NCBI GenBank assembly: GCA_002049455.2
Contig: KV918809.1
Span: 186,001 to 250,000 of the forward strand
DNA: 64,000 bases
From: Porphyra umbilicalis
Taxonomy: Eukaryota; Rhodophyta; Bangiophyceae; Bangiales; Bangiaceae
Reading direction: 5' to 3'
Shown: positions 35,792-44,725 of the stretch, piece after piece
How positions within the stretch are numbered: the stretch's first letter is position 1
Layout: each line of letters opens with the position of its first letter
Notes under the pieces: model-generated
The model's database searches: none
Told to the model about the DNA's origin: nothing
The model's input: the letters and a program-made list of their open reading frames with translations, nothing else
Program-made: the position numbers and the translations under genes

Positions 35792-36707
35792 TTACTTCTT
35801 CTTGCGGTCGGCCGCCGACGCTGGGGCGGCCGGCACCACCACCACCGGCTTGCGTTTGGTCGCCGACGGGGACGTCCCCCCCGGTGCGGCGGCAGACGCC
35901 GGCGTCGCACCAGGCTCGCCATCGAGAAGAGCGTTGAGCTCCTCCAACCGCTTGTCCGCAATAATCTCGTCGCGGGACATGTCGAGCAGCCGCCCAATGA
36001 CAAAGAGCAGGGTCAGGGTGAAGGCGCTCAGGTACAGGTTGCGCTCGGCGCGGAAGCGGCGCTGGCGGTCGAGCGACGCCTGGTAAAAGGATGCCTGCGA
36101 GTCGCCCCCGTCCATGTTAACGCCCGTCTTCTTCTCGAGCGAGCCCGCTTCGTACTTTTCCCTCAACCGGGTCAGCTCCTGCACAGCGGGGCAGCAGCAA
36201 GAAAATGGGCATATTCAGAAAGGAAAACGGAGCAAGAAGCAGCCGAATACAACCATGACGTCAGGCGAAGGGAGCGTCTCAGTTAGCGATTACCATTGCG
36301 TGCAATGCACTTCATGTGCAACAAGACTGGACTGACCCAGACAACGCCGTCTGGATCCATGCCAAGGGGGATACTAGCCGACGTGGGCACGCGCGATGAC
36401 ATCGACCGGCATAAAGCACCGACCAACGCGCCCGCAGTACACATCACAGCAACATGCGTCCGCCCGCCACGCCACGCGTGACAGCCTTCCAGCACGCCCT
36501 ACATACCTGCACGCAGTCCCAAATGGCAAAGAGGCTGGCCAGGACCGTGAAGCGGATGAAGAACTTGACGCGCTGGGCGAGCTCAAACCGAAAGATCAGC
36601 GACGCGATGCTCTTGCGCACCAGCCGGGGGAGAGGCATGACCAGCACAGCAGTGGCGATCAGCTCGAGACACAGCAGGATGAACACGCTCACCCATACGA
36701 CCGACAT
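35792..36707 (-). CDS. BAP31/BAP29-like ER membrane protein, two exons
   Basis: Endoplasmic-reticulum protein involved in export and quality control of membrane proteins (B-cell receptor-associated protein 31; yeast Yet). Exon 1 (36707-36507, 67 codons) starts MSVVWVSVFILLCLELIATA. It has two hydrophobic segments, with the second (FTVLASLFAIWDCVQ) ending at the splice donor CAG/GTATGT. Exon 2 (36178-35792) continues ELTRLREKYEAGS, QASFYQASLDRQRRFRAERN (the family FRAQRNLY element), LYLSAFTLTLLFVIGRLLDM as the third membrane segment, a short helix DKRLEELNALLDG, and ends ASAADRKKK, a dilysine-type ER-retrieval tail. The intron (36506-36179, 328 nt) is GT-AG. The protein is about 195 residues, shorter than human BAP31 because the C-terminal coiled coil is brief. 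No frame problem. Confidence 0.92.
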
Positions 36708-37482
36708 GGTGGCGGCGGGGGGGGGAGCGCAGGGGCGGGGCGGGGCCCTGATCAGTCGCGACGGCACCAGAGATGGGTGCGAAGACGGCGGGTGGGGACC
36801 AGAGGGGGGAGCGGGTAGAAGAGGAGGTGACCCACACGATGAAGAATACCAGTGCAACAGAAAAGCGGGGGGTAAGCAATGGGTTGACGAGGGAGAAGAC
36901 GACACGCCACCACCGGGTGTGTGGGGGACTTCTGTCGGAGGTCCGAGAGACAGCGGCGCGTGCAAAGCACCTGCTGCCACCGCCCAGTCCAGCAACGGTG
37001 CGAACCAATGGAGGCGGCTCTGCGGCAAGCTGATGCAAACGGGCCTCACCCCCGATCGTTTCGCGTGCTTGGCCGCTTAAGTCGGGTCGGGTTTGTGGAG
37101 TCCATCGCCGCCCCCCAAATCAGTGGTCGCCGGGCAAATACGGACCGAGAAAAGAAGGTGATCAAGTTCATACGGGGACTACGTTTCGCCAAACTCGCAT
37201 GCCGGCGGTGGCAAGCGCTTTCGCGTGAAAGTGCGGCTCTGCACGTCGGTCGCTCGGGCGCCCACCACGACCACGTCCACCGCCGTCGTCCGCGTCCTGC
37301 TCGTCACCGCCGCCACCCGCCCCCACGGACTTTTGTTGACCAGACTCCCCACTGGCATATTCTTTTCTTCGCTGTCCGAGCTTCCTTGTCCGTGGGGCTC
37401 TTTTTCTTCCACCCACCTGCTCATTCCCTCTCCTCCCGACCGTCCCTCCTCCCCCTCCCACGCGACCTCCCCCTCGGCCCCC
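36708..37482. other. Intergenic, divergent promoter region
   Basis: About 775 bp between the divergent BAP31-like and GTPase genes. A pyrimidine-rich tract (about 37,360-37,480) directly precedes the GTPase ATG. The frame upstream of that ATG is open to 37,225 but not recognisable and is taken as 5' leader. Confidence 0.45.
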
Positions 37483-39018
37483 ATGGCCAAGAGCTGGAGC
37501 AAGCGCAAGACGCTCCACCACAAACACAAGGTGGAGAAGAAGGTGCGCGAACACCACCGCCAAGTCCGCCGCGATAGCAAGAAGAATGGCGGCTCCTCGT
37601 CTGGGCGCTCCCGCAAAGACCCAGGCATCCCCAACCTCTTCCCCCACAAGGCCGCGCTCATGGACGCCCTAAACACCCGGCGGGAGGAGGAGACGGCCGC
37701 CAGTGCGGCGGCCCGCTTGGAACGGCGGGCGGCCAACAAGGCGGCGGCCGCCGCCGCGGCGGCGGGGGGTGGGGGGGACCCGCAACTCGCCGCCCTCGCG
37801 GCGGCGGCGGCGCAGCGGGCGGCCGCCCACACCCCAACCGAGGGGCTAGGGGCAGGCGCTTCCGACGGCGTTGGTGGGACTGTCCCGGCGTCCTCGTCGG
37901 CGGCGGGCAGAAGCGGCGGCAGCGGCGGCGGTTTGGCGGCGGCGGCCGCCGCCGGGACGGAAACCTCCCGCCGCGCCTTTATGGCCCATTTCCGCTCCGT
38001 CGTCGACGCGGCCGACGTGCTGCTGCAAGTCCTTGACGCGCGGGATCCGCTCGGCACGCGCTCCGCCGAAGTCGAGCGGGCGGTGCTCGGGGCGACCCCC
38101 CCCAAGCGCCTCGTCCTCATCCTCAACAAGGTCGACCTCGTGCCGCGGGCGGTCGCCGACACGTGGCTCCGCGTCCTCCGCTGCGACTACCCGACGGTCG
38201 CCTTTCGGGCGTCGACGCAGCAGCAGCGGCGGGGGCTCGGCCAGTCGGGGGGCGACGCGCTCGACGCGGGGTCCGCCGGCGGCGCGCTGTGCGCGGGCGC
38301 GGGCGCCCTCCTTTCGCTCCTCAAAACGTATGGGCGGACGCGCGGCAGCGGCAAGGGCGTCGCCTCGTCCATTGCGGTCGGCGTCGTTGGGTACCCCAAC
38401 GTTGGCAAATCGTCGGTCGTCAACTCGCTTGCGCGGTCGCGCGTGGCGGCGGTCGGCGCCACGCCGGGTGTGACGCGGAACCTCCAAGAGGTGCACCTCG
38501 ACGCGCACGTGCGGCTGATTGACTGCCCCGGGATTGTGTTTGCGCCGCCGCCGCCGGCGGGCGGCGGCGGGGACGGCGACGGTGGCGACGCGGCCGCCGA
38601 CTTTTCCGCATCCCTCGTCCTCCGCGCGTCCGTGTCTCCCCAAAACACGCCCGACCCCGAGGGCGCCGTCGCCGCCCTGCTGGCGCGCGTCGGCCCCGCG
38701 CCGCTCATGGCCGCCTATACGCTGCCGGCGTTTGAGGATGCGCCGACCTTCCTCGCGCTGCTCGCCAAGCGGCGGGGTAAGGTCACGTCGGGCGGCGTCC
38801 TCGACGTCAAGGCCGCGGCGGTGGCGGTGCTCGTCGAGTGGAACGCGGGTAAGGTGCCGTTTTACACGCTGCCGCCGGCGGGGAGCGCCGGTGCGGGTGC
38901 GTCGCCGGCGTCGGGCGCGGCGGTGGTTGCCGCGTGGGGCAACGACTTTGATGTGAGCGCCGTCAATGTGATGACGGACGGGCGGCCCGACCCGGGGGGG
39001 ACGTGGCCATGGACGTGA
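37483..39018 (+). CDS. Nucleostemin/GNL3L-type circularly permuted GTPase (ribosome biogenesis)
   Basis: Nucleolar GTPase of the YlqF/YawG group needed for large-subunit maturation and export. The ATG at 37483 starts the typical basic N-terminal domain MAKSWSKRKTLHHKHKVEKK, with RKDPGIPNLFPHKAALM. After an Ala-rich insert comes the GTPase domain in permuted order: VVDAADVLLQVLDARDPLGT, G4 NKVDLVP (about residue 214), G1 GYPNVGKSSVVNSLA (about 303), G2/G3 ATPGVTRNLQEVHLD and LIDCPGIVF (about 347). A C-terminal part follows with FLALLAKRRGKVTSGGVLDV and EWNAGKVPFYTLPP, conserved in GNL3/Nug1. The frame stops at 39018. A G run (38,994-39,000) sits just before it, and one base of change would give an acidic extension (DVAMDVSAADRARY...) ending at 39131. 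That longer end may be the true C-terminus. Confidence 0.93.
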   Translation: MAKSWSKRKTLHHKHKVEKKVREHHRQVRRDSKKNGGSSSGRSRKDPGIPNLFPHKAALMDALNTRREEETAASAAARLERRAANKAAAAAAAAGGGGDPQLAALAAAAAQRAAAHTPTEGLGAGASDGVGGTVPASSSAAGRSGGSGGGLAAAAAAGTETSRRAFMAHFRSVVDAADVLLQVLDARDPLGTRSAEVERAVLGATPPKRLVLILNKVDLVPRAVADTWLRVLRCDYPTVAFRASTQQQRRGLGQSGGDALDAGSAGGALCAGAGALLSLLKTYGRTRGSGKGVASSIAVGVVGYPNVGKSSVVNSLARSRVAAVGATPGVTRNLQEVHLDAHVRLIDCPGIVFAPPPPAGGGGDGDGGDAAADFSASLVLRASVSPQNTPDPEGAVAALLARVGPAPLMAAYTLPAFEDAPTFLALLAKRRGKVTSGGVLDVKAAAVAVLVEWNAGKVPFYTLPPAGSAGAGASPASGAAVVAAWGNDFDVSAVNVMTDGRPDPGGTWPWT

Positions 39019-39131
39019 GCGCCGCGGACCGCGCGCGCTACACGGCACTGCCGTCGGTGGGGGGAGGGGACGCGCAGGCGACGTACCACTTGGCGCGGCC
39101 GGATGGGAAGGGCGGGCTGGCCACCCAGTAG

Positions 39132-39690
39132 CAGGGTTGGTTGGCGGCTGCCGCTGGCGGTCGTGTGCGGTCTCTGCGGAGTGCAGAGATTTTTCGGAGA
39201 ACGGCTGTAGATGTGCAGCTGTCTCCGCACCTCCAGTCGTACTGGGGGACACCCCAAAACGAAGCTGCGAGGGGGTGTGTGTCTGCCGACGGAAAGGGCC
39301 CCACCTGGCGGACGGAAAGGGGTTTTCATCGGGTTTCTTTGTGTCAAACGGATGCAGTATGGGTGGGCGAGGCACTTAAGTGCCCCTTTTTGCTAATAGG
39401 TTCCTGGAGCCGGTGGAATCATGGCGGACGTAGCAATGAAGCGGACCACCCCGGGGATCGTACACGTCGCACTGTTTGGCAGCCACCCCTCTAATAATTT
39501 TGGGCAGAAAAACACATAAACAGGAAGCGCATGGTGTGAGGAGTACAACAGTATGCAGAATGGTGCATGGCTACCATTGCTTGCCGGTGATGTGCTGCTC
39601 GCCGCTGATGTAGAGCGTGCACCAGTCGAGGCAATCGGATGTGATTTCCAGGACGGGTTTGCGATTTGATGAGCCCGCCTCAAGCGCTCG
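39132..39690. other. Intergenic with a possible small minus-strand coding fragment
   Basis: The change from GC-saturated host sequence to lower-GC repeat-rich DNA begins here. On the minus strand 39,669-39,571 reads RKPVLEITSDCLDWCTLYIS then GEQHITGKQW and a stop. Its composition is much more protein-like than its surroundings and could be a terminal exon or a gene fragment. No start or splice acceptor can be fixed. Confidence 0.3.
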
Positions 39691-40190
39691 TACAGTCAGT
39701 CTCCGTCCATATCCCGTCCGGATGCTGGCCTACTGGCATATGGACGGAACTCACTACGTTTCGTAAATTGGTGGTTACTTGTGGACTGAGGTCGCCTCGA
39801 GATCGAGAACTACGATTGCAAGAGGATCGCAATCGTCTCCACATCCGTCCCGATGGAGACCTCATACCGTCAGGAAGTCGTCCAGAGTGTCCATGAGCAA
39901 GGCCTAGTACGTCCTGGACTGTCTGGGTGCTTAAAAGAGTTTACACTGGCCATCTGGAGGGGCCTCAGCATCTCTTTCCCTGCTGCTTTGAGACAAGAGA
40001 GTCAGATCGCGGAGTCGGATGCGCGTGTTGCAAGACATCAGATCAACTCCTTCAGTGTCAACATTCCGCATTTGAATCAGTAAGTGCGACTCCGGACTAG
40101 CGGGCTACATGAGTATTCAAAAGCGACCGTGCAACACGGCAACGACACCTGTTCTTCCGGAGGGTGGGATGTGGATGGAGACTGACTGTA
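39691..40190. mobile_element. Tc1/mariner-like non-autonomous element, about 500 bp
   Basis: Inverted ends of about 30 bp. The left begins CAGTCAGTCTCCGTCCATAT (39,693); the right, in reverse complement, begins CAGTCAGTCTCCATCCACAT (ending 40,188). Both are flanked by TA, the Tc1/mariner target duplication. A second inverted copy of the TCCGTCCATAT motif lies close inside the left end (ATATGGACGGA near 39,738). There is no transposase. The arms differ by several substitutions, so the copy is older than the 31-kb MITE. Confidence 0.7.
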
Positions 40191-40209
40191 CCTGAGAGCA
40201 CACCCAACA

Positions 40210-40400
40210 ACGTCGGTTGCGAACCGCTTTTGCGTATTTTTCGTTAAACGTGGCATATTTGCCAGTTATGGGCAGAGGTATGGGAAAACCGGTCATCCCA
40301 CCAACGTCGCGAACCAGATCTGCGAACCGAGCTACTGGTGGGCCAGATATAAGTCCCATCGGATAATATGGCGCTGGTTCGCAGGAGGTTCGCATTTTTT
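40210..40400. repeat. Cluster of inverted GCGAACC motifs
   Basis: GCGAACC occurs at about 40,218, 40,310 and 40,322 on the plus strand, and GGTTCGC at about 40,375 and 40,387 on the other, in a 190-bp AT-richer stretch. The arrangement looks like ends of another small non-autonomous transposon, but I cannot fix its borders. Confidence 0.4.
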
Positions 40401-40999
40401 CATCGGCCGACCACACTGTGTGGCGGTATGAAATTCCCGAGAAAAAGTGAGATCTTTTCTTTCATTATAAATAAGGAGGAGTTATTTCGATTCGACCGCA
40501 TCCAACTCTGCCGACTATCCTGCAGAAGATTCTTGAAAATGTGTCGAACAATCGCGAAGATTATCTTCCCAATCCGCTCGAGTCGTCCTGCAGATCGTAT
40601 TTGGAACTTACCTGGTCCGGTCCGACAATCAGACTTGTCTTGGATGGCGGATGGTCCTGAGATCAGACCAGGAACTGTTTTCCAGATTGTTTCCAGGACT
40701 GTTCCGCAGCGTATCTCGTGGCATGGCCACTGGACCAAACGACAAACAAATCCGTGCGCGCGTTGGACCGACTGGTCTAGCGTTTGAACAAGATCCGATC
40801 TCCATCCTGTACCCGTAGAATGAGTACGCGGACGGGTTCCAGACTGTCTTCAGAGCCAGGCAACAGCCTCGACGAGAGATAACAGTGTCGTCACGCGATA
40901 AGCGCATACCCAGGATAAGTTCAGAACTACGTCGGTGCCCGACATGACAGACAAAGCACAGGGATAGCTGAGAATAAGTCCTGCAGATAAAGCAGCAGG

Positions 41000-41625
41000 A
41001 CAGCCTTTGGAACGATCCTGTCGACAGTTAGTATTTTTCTTCATCCGATCGCTTGATACTCTATCCGGAGATCTACCGCCTGGCATGTCAGCAGGACAGC
41101 CTTCGGAACGGTCCTGTTGACAGTTATTATTTTTATTCATCCGATCGCTTCCTGCTTTTTCTGGAGATCTGCCGCCTGGAATGTCACCAGGACAGCCTTC
41201 GGAACGGTCCCGTCGACAGTTATTATTTTTATTCATCAGACTGCTTCCTGCTTTATCTGGAGATCTGCCGCCTGGAATGTCACCAGGACAGCCTTCGGAA
41301 CGGTCCCGTCGACAGTTATTATTTTTATTCATCAGACTGCTTCCTGCTTTATCTGGAGATCTGCCGCCTGGAATGTCACCAGGACAGCCTTCGGAACGGT
41401 CCTGTCGACAGTTATTATTTTTATTCATCAGACTGCTTCCTGCTTTATCTGGAGATCTGCCGCCTGGAATGTCACCAGGACAGCCTTCGGAACGGTCCTG
41501 TCGACAGTTATTATTTTTATTCATCAGACTGCTTCCTGCTTTATCTGGAGATCTGCCGCCTGGAATATCGGGAGGACAGCTCTCGGAATGATCCTGTCGA
41601 CAGTTGTTCTTTTTGTTCATCAGAT
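41000..41625. repeat. 96-bp minisatellite, about 6.5 copies
   Basis: Unit of 96 bp (32 codons) containing GGAGATCTGCCGCCTGGAAT and GGACAGCCTTCGGAACGGTC. The four central copies (about 41,140-41,540) are nearly identical; the outer ones have diverged. Because the unit is divisible by three and lacks stops, the array is open in three plus frames and one minus frame. The minus reading (unit MNKNNNCRQDRSEGCPGDIP then GGRSPDKAGSSL) has the most protein-like composition. I treat it as non-coding minisatellite unless transcripts show otherwise. Confidence 0.85.
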
Positions 41626-41950
41626 GTGCCATGATCATGACGCTCATGTCTTCTCCACGACCATTCGTCAGAAAAAGCAAGGAAGATTATGTCAGAAAAA
41701 ACAAGGCAGATTATGCCGGAAAAAATCATGGAAAAACGACAGAAACGAGGAAAAAAGGGACATGCATGGACAAAAAGACATAGAGGTCAAGAAAATGGGA
41801 GAAACAGACGACTCTGGATACCACAGAGGCCAAAAAACGGCAGCCACAACAGGTCACAGATCGTGTTCGCCTTCGTCGGCATGGAGCAGTCGTCCGTGCC
41901 AGCGTGGTGGATCATAAGAAACTCGCTTCAAGCAGACCGATAGGAGTGAG

Positions 41951-42829
41951 TTAGTCCGGTTCCTCGTCTGAGAGATCAACATCTCCAGCCTTGAGGTCCT
42001 TCAACTCATCCCGCATGCACCGCACAACACCCTTGCGAGCCTCGTGGCTCTCTGGTCGCAAAAATTTGGGGTACTCTGCCATGTCAACGTAGCTTTTCAG
42101 ACAGGCGGCTCCGGCCGCTCGCACAGAGGTCCACACTTCGCTGGCGTCCAGAAACAAAAGCTCAGCAATGATGGCCGCCGCCGCTCCGTTCATGTCAAGC
42201 GCGCGGACCAACTCGTTGTGGCCGTCCTTCAGTCTCAGTCGGTAACAAACGCCTGGATTCTCAGCTTGCGCGCCGGCGGCAGAGGCACCCGAAACGGCTG
42301 CAGCAAGCACCACGCGTTCCATGGACGCCTCCTGTACGTCATCGTCCATGTAAACTCCCAAGGTGCGATACGCGAGCATCCGAGCAGAGGTGCGACGCCT
42401 GTTGCAGCGAGTACGAAGACCCTTCTTCAGAGCCACTTTCACAGCACGTCGATGGCCCGACCAGCCACTTGTGGTGTAGTCAATCTGGTTCGCATACTTC
42501 TCAACCGCTTTGGTCATAACTGCTCGGAGAGGGCGAGTACAGTCTCTATTGGGGCCTTCCAGTTGTCCAGGGGGGGCCAGCCATGAGAGGCAATTGTGTT
42601 CGGGCGAGTCGGCGGTGCTTCCATTCGTTCCGGGGCTCACAGTCCCATTGGAAATTTTCCTTAACATGGCCTGTGCGTATCGCGAAAAAAGAGCACTCAG
42701 GTCATCCTGGTTCAGCAAAATATGCAACACGTCGACAGCAAGGCACGAGTACGACGACGATTTGTACGGGTTAGACACGGTGCGATTCGTGGTACGATAG
42801 TAACAGATCGCGGAGCACCTCTCTCTCAT
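41951..42829 (-). CDS. Unrecognised protein, possibly a mobile-element passenger
   Basis: Intact frame of about 292 residues from an ATG at 42829 (MRERCSAICYYRTTNRTVSN) to the stop at 41951. Seen: a central basic region (SGHRRAVKVALKKGLRTRCN), a more globular second half with YRLRLKDGHNELVRALDMNG and AAAIIAELLFLDASEVWTSV, and an acidic C-terminus GDVDLSDEEPD. No known domain, signal or membrane segment is recognised. Base composition and codon use resemble the JmjC and transposase genes to the right rather than the GC-saturated host genes to the left. It may therefore belong to the same large mobile region; that is inference. Confidence 0.5.
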   Translation of the reverse strand: MRERCSAICYYRTTNRTVSNPYKSSSYSCLAVDVLHILLNQDDLSALFSRYAQAMLRKISNGTVSPGTNGSTADSPEHNCLSWLAPPGQLEGPNRDCTRPLRAVMTKAVEKYANQIDYTTSGWSGHRRAVKVALKKGLRTRCNRRRTSARMLAYRTLGVYMDDDVQEASMERVVLAAAVSGASAAGAQAENPGVCYRLRLKDGHNELVRALDMNGAAAAIIAELLFLDASEVWTSVRAAGAACLKSYVDMAEYPKFLRPESHEARKGVVRCMRDELKDLKAGDVDLSDEEPD

Positions 42830-43662
42830 ACCATGGGCCAAAAGCTATCGAGTCTAGTGGTCAACGTACTCCATGTGCAGTCCAGACACTAGCGAATAGG
42901 GCACCACTGACAACTGGGGATGGCGGCGGAGCATCAGGAGCTTCATCAGCCCCGCTACTCGGCATCACTTCGACGCGCAAGACGCCGTCTCGTTCAACGT
43001 TTGTCCGCGCAAAAGCGTCCTGGCGTCTCAGTCCAGGTGTGGGCTCCGCAACCCCGATAGTACATCAGTCAACGTGTGTCTTTTCCCAAGCGCAACAGAG
43101 TCTCAGTGAAAGTAGGTCTCTGTGCAACCGTAACAGGGCCCCAGTCACCGAGTAGTATTCTGAGGAGCAGGGAAGAGACTGCCACGACAACACGTTTGAG
43201 ATCTGTCCAAGAGAGGACGTACGCACACAGCGCACACAGCGGACCGGTTGGATGCAGACGGCGCTGGGCGGAGCTGCACCGCAGGAGATCTCCTGAGCAG
43301 GCACAGGTATCCGCAGGTGATCTCCTAAGCAGGCACAGGTATCCTGGAAAAGCCGGATACAGCGCGAGGGCGACGCAGGCTTCTGATCTGCGGCGGGAGA
43401 TGCGGTTCGCCATGACCATAAATGTACGTATTTCCCTTTGCGCGTAGTATTTATCACGAATATTAGAAGCACACGTTGGTGCAAGGAGCCCATATGCTCT
43501 AGTCGAGCGGGCCGGTCGGGCGAGGCCGAGGATCCCGTACGTGCTGCATGCGTTAAGGTCGTACATTTCTGTTGTCGACGATGACCAGTACTTGATTTCA
43601 CGCGCGGAATTGTTTGTGCATTGACTTACAATACTGTTGGAGATTGCGCAGCTTCCAATTCA
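42830..43662. other. Non-coding stretch with a short duplication
   Basis: No gene recognised. A 34-bp imperfect tandem duplication lies at about 43,286-43,355, each copy containing GAGCAGGCACAGGTATCC or AAGCAGGCACAGGTATCC. The rest is unremarkable. Confidence 0.45.
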
Positions 43663-43858
43663 CCGGGCCGCGGCCGACGGGTGATCTCAGATCGGACGCC
43701 GCGCCCTCCACGCCGCGCCCAGATGGGGGTTCCGCACGTATCCGGTGCGGGACGGGTTCACCCGGCCGCGACCGACGGGTGATCTCAGATCGAACGCCGC
43801 ACCCTCCACGCCGTGCCTAGATCGGGGTACCGCATGTATCCGGTGTGAGACGGGGCGA
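43663..43858. repeat. Tandem duplication of about 98 bp
   Basis: Two copies, beginning near 43,663 and 43,761, share CGACGGGTGATCTCAGATCG and CGCCCTCCACGCC/CACCCTCCACGCC, and end with a CCGCAYGTATCCGGTG motif. They precede the 162-bp repeats and the RG-rich gene and may be part of the same element leader. Confidence 0.75.
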
Positions 43859-44229
43859 GAACGGCGTCCCAGGCACACGCGCGGCTGCCCGGGCTACGCC
43901 AGGTCGTGGCACGCTCCCCACGGACTGCCACGCCCGGTCGCGGCACGCACAGTCCCTTTCTGGCGAGCACAGTCGCGGCATGCACTGTATCCAGGGACCG
44001 CCACGCCCAGTCTCCGCCACCGACCAGCGCCGTCGCACTCGTGCCGTCACCGTGTCTGCACCACCACTCCTTCTCCTCCGCGACTCATTTCTCCATCCCC
44101 TCCTCGCTTGTTTTTCTTTCCCCCTTCTCCATCCCCGTTCGTTATTGCGCCCCCCGCTCCCCCCTTTCCCCCCTTTGTTTTTTTTTGGGCACACCCGTGA
44201 GGAGGGAGGCCCGCTACCCCACTGGAGGG

Positions 44230-44700
44230 TGCGGGCCAGACCGCGACCGACCGCCCCTACGGGTGATCGGGTGTCCGTGAAGCCGCGGGCTGTGTCCCCC
44301 TTGTTGGGGCCACCCGCTGGTATTTTGGAGTGGCCGCCACGCCGGGTGGGCGGTCTTCACTGTGTTTTCTCACTCGTCACCCCGCCGGTGGGTGCTTGTG
44401 GGACCGTTACCAATCGCCCATTAGGGCGAGCGGGACTGGGTGGTGCCGCGGGCTGTGTCCCTTTTCTGGGACCAACCGCTGGCTGTGCACGTCGCCGGCA
44501 CGCGAGCCGGGCCGGCTTGACTGTTCGATTTTCGCTCGCCACCCCGCCGGTGGGTGCGTGCGTAACTGGTGCCGATTGCCCACGCGGGCGATCGCGCTGT
44601 TGTGGTACCGCGGACTGTGTCCCTCTATCCGGGGCCAACCGCTGGGATTTACGAATGGCCGCCACGCCGGGTGGGCGGTCTTCTTTGAGAATTTCGGTTT
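44230..44700 (+). repeat. 162-bp tandem leader repeats, about 2.6 copies
   Basis: The motif GCCGCGGGCTGTGTCCC (or its variant ACCGCGGACTGTGTCCC) recurs at about 44,282, 44,445 and 44,607. Each copy is followed by GGGGCCAACCGCTGG-type and CACCCCGCCGGTGGGTGC sequence. The array ends about 25 bp before the ATG of the RG-rich gene. Such monomer arrays directly 5' of an ORF resemble the promoter monomers of some retroelements or a repeated internal promoter. Confidence 0.75.
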
Positions 44701-44725
44701 GTCTCTGTCCTCGTGACAGCTGACT

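Noticed and set aside
41000-41625. CRISPR-like array
   Set aside because: The repeats are contiguous 96-bp units without unique spacers; this is a minisatellite in a eukaryote.
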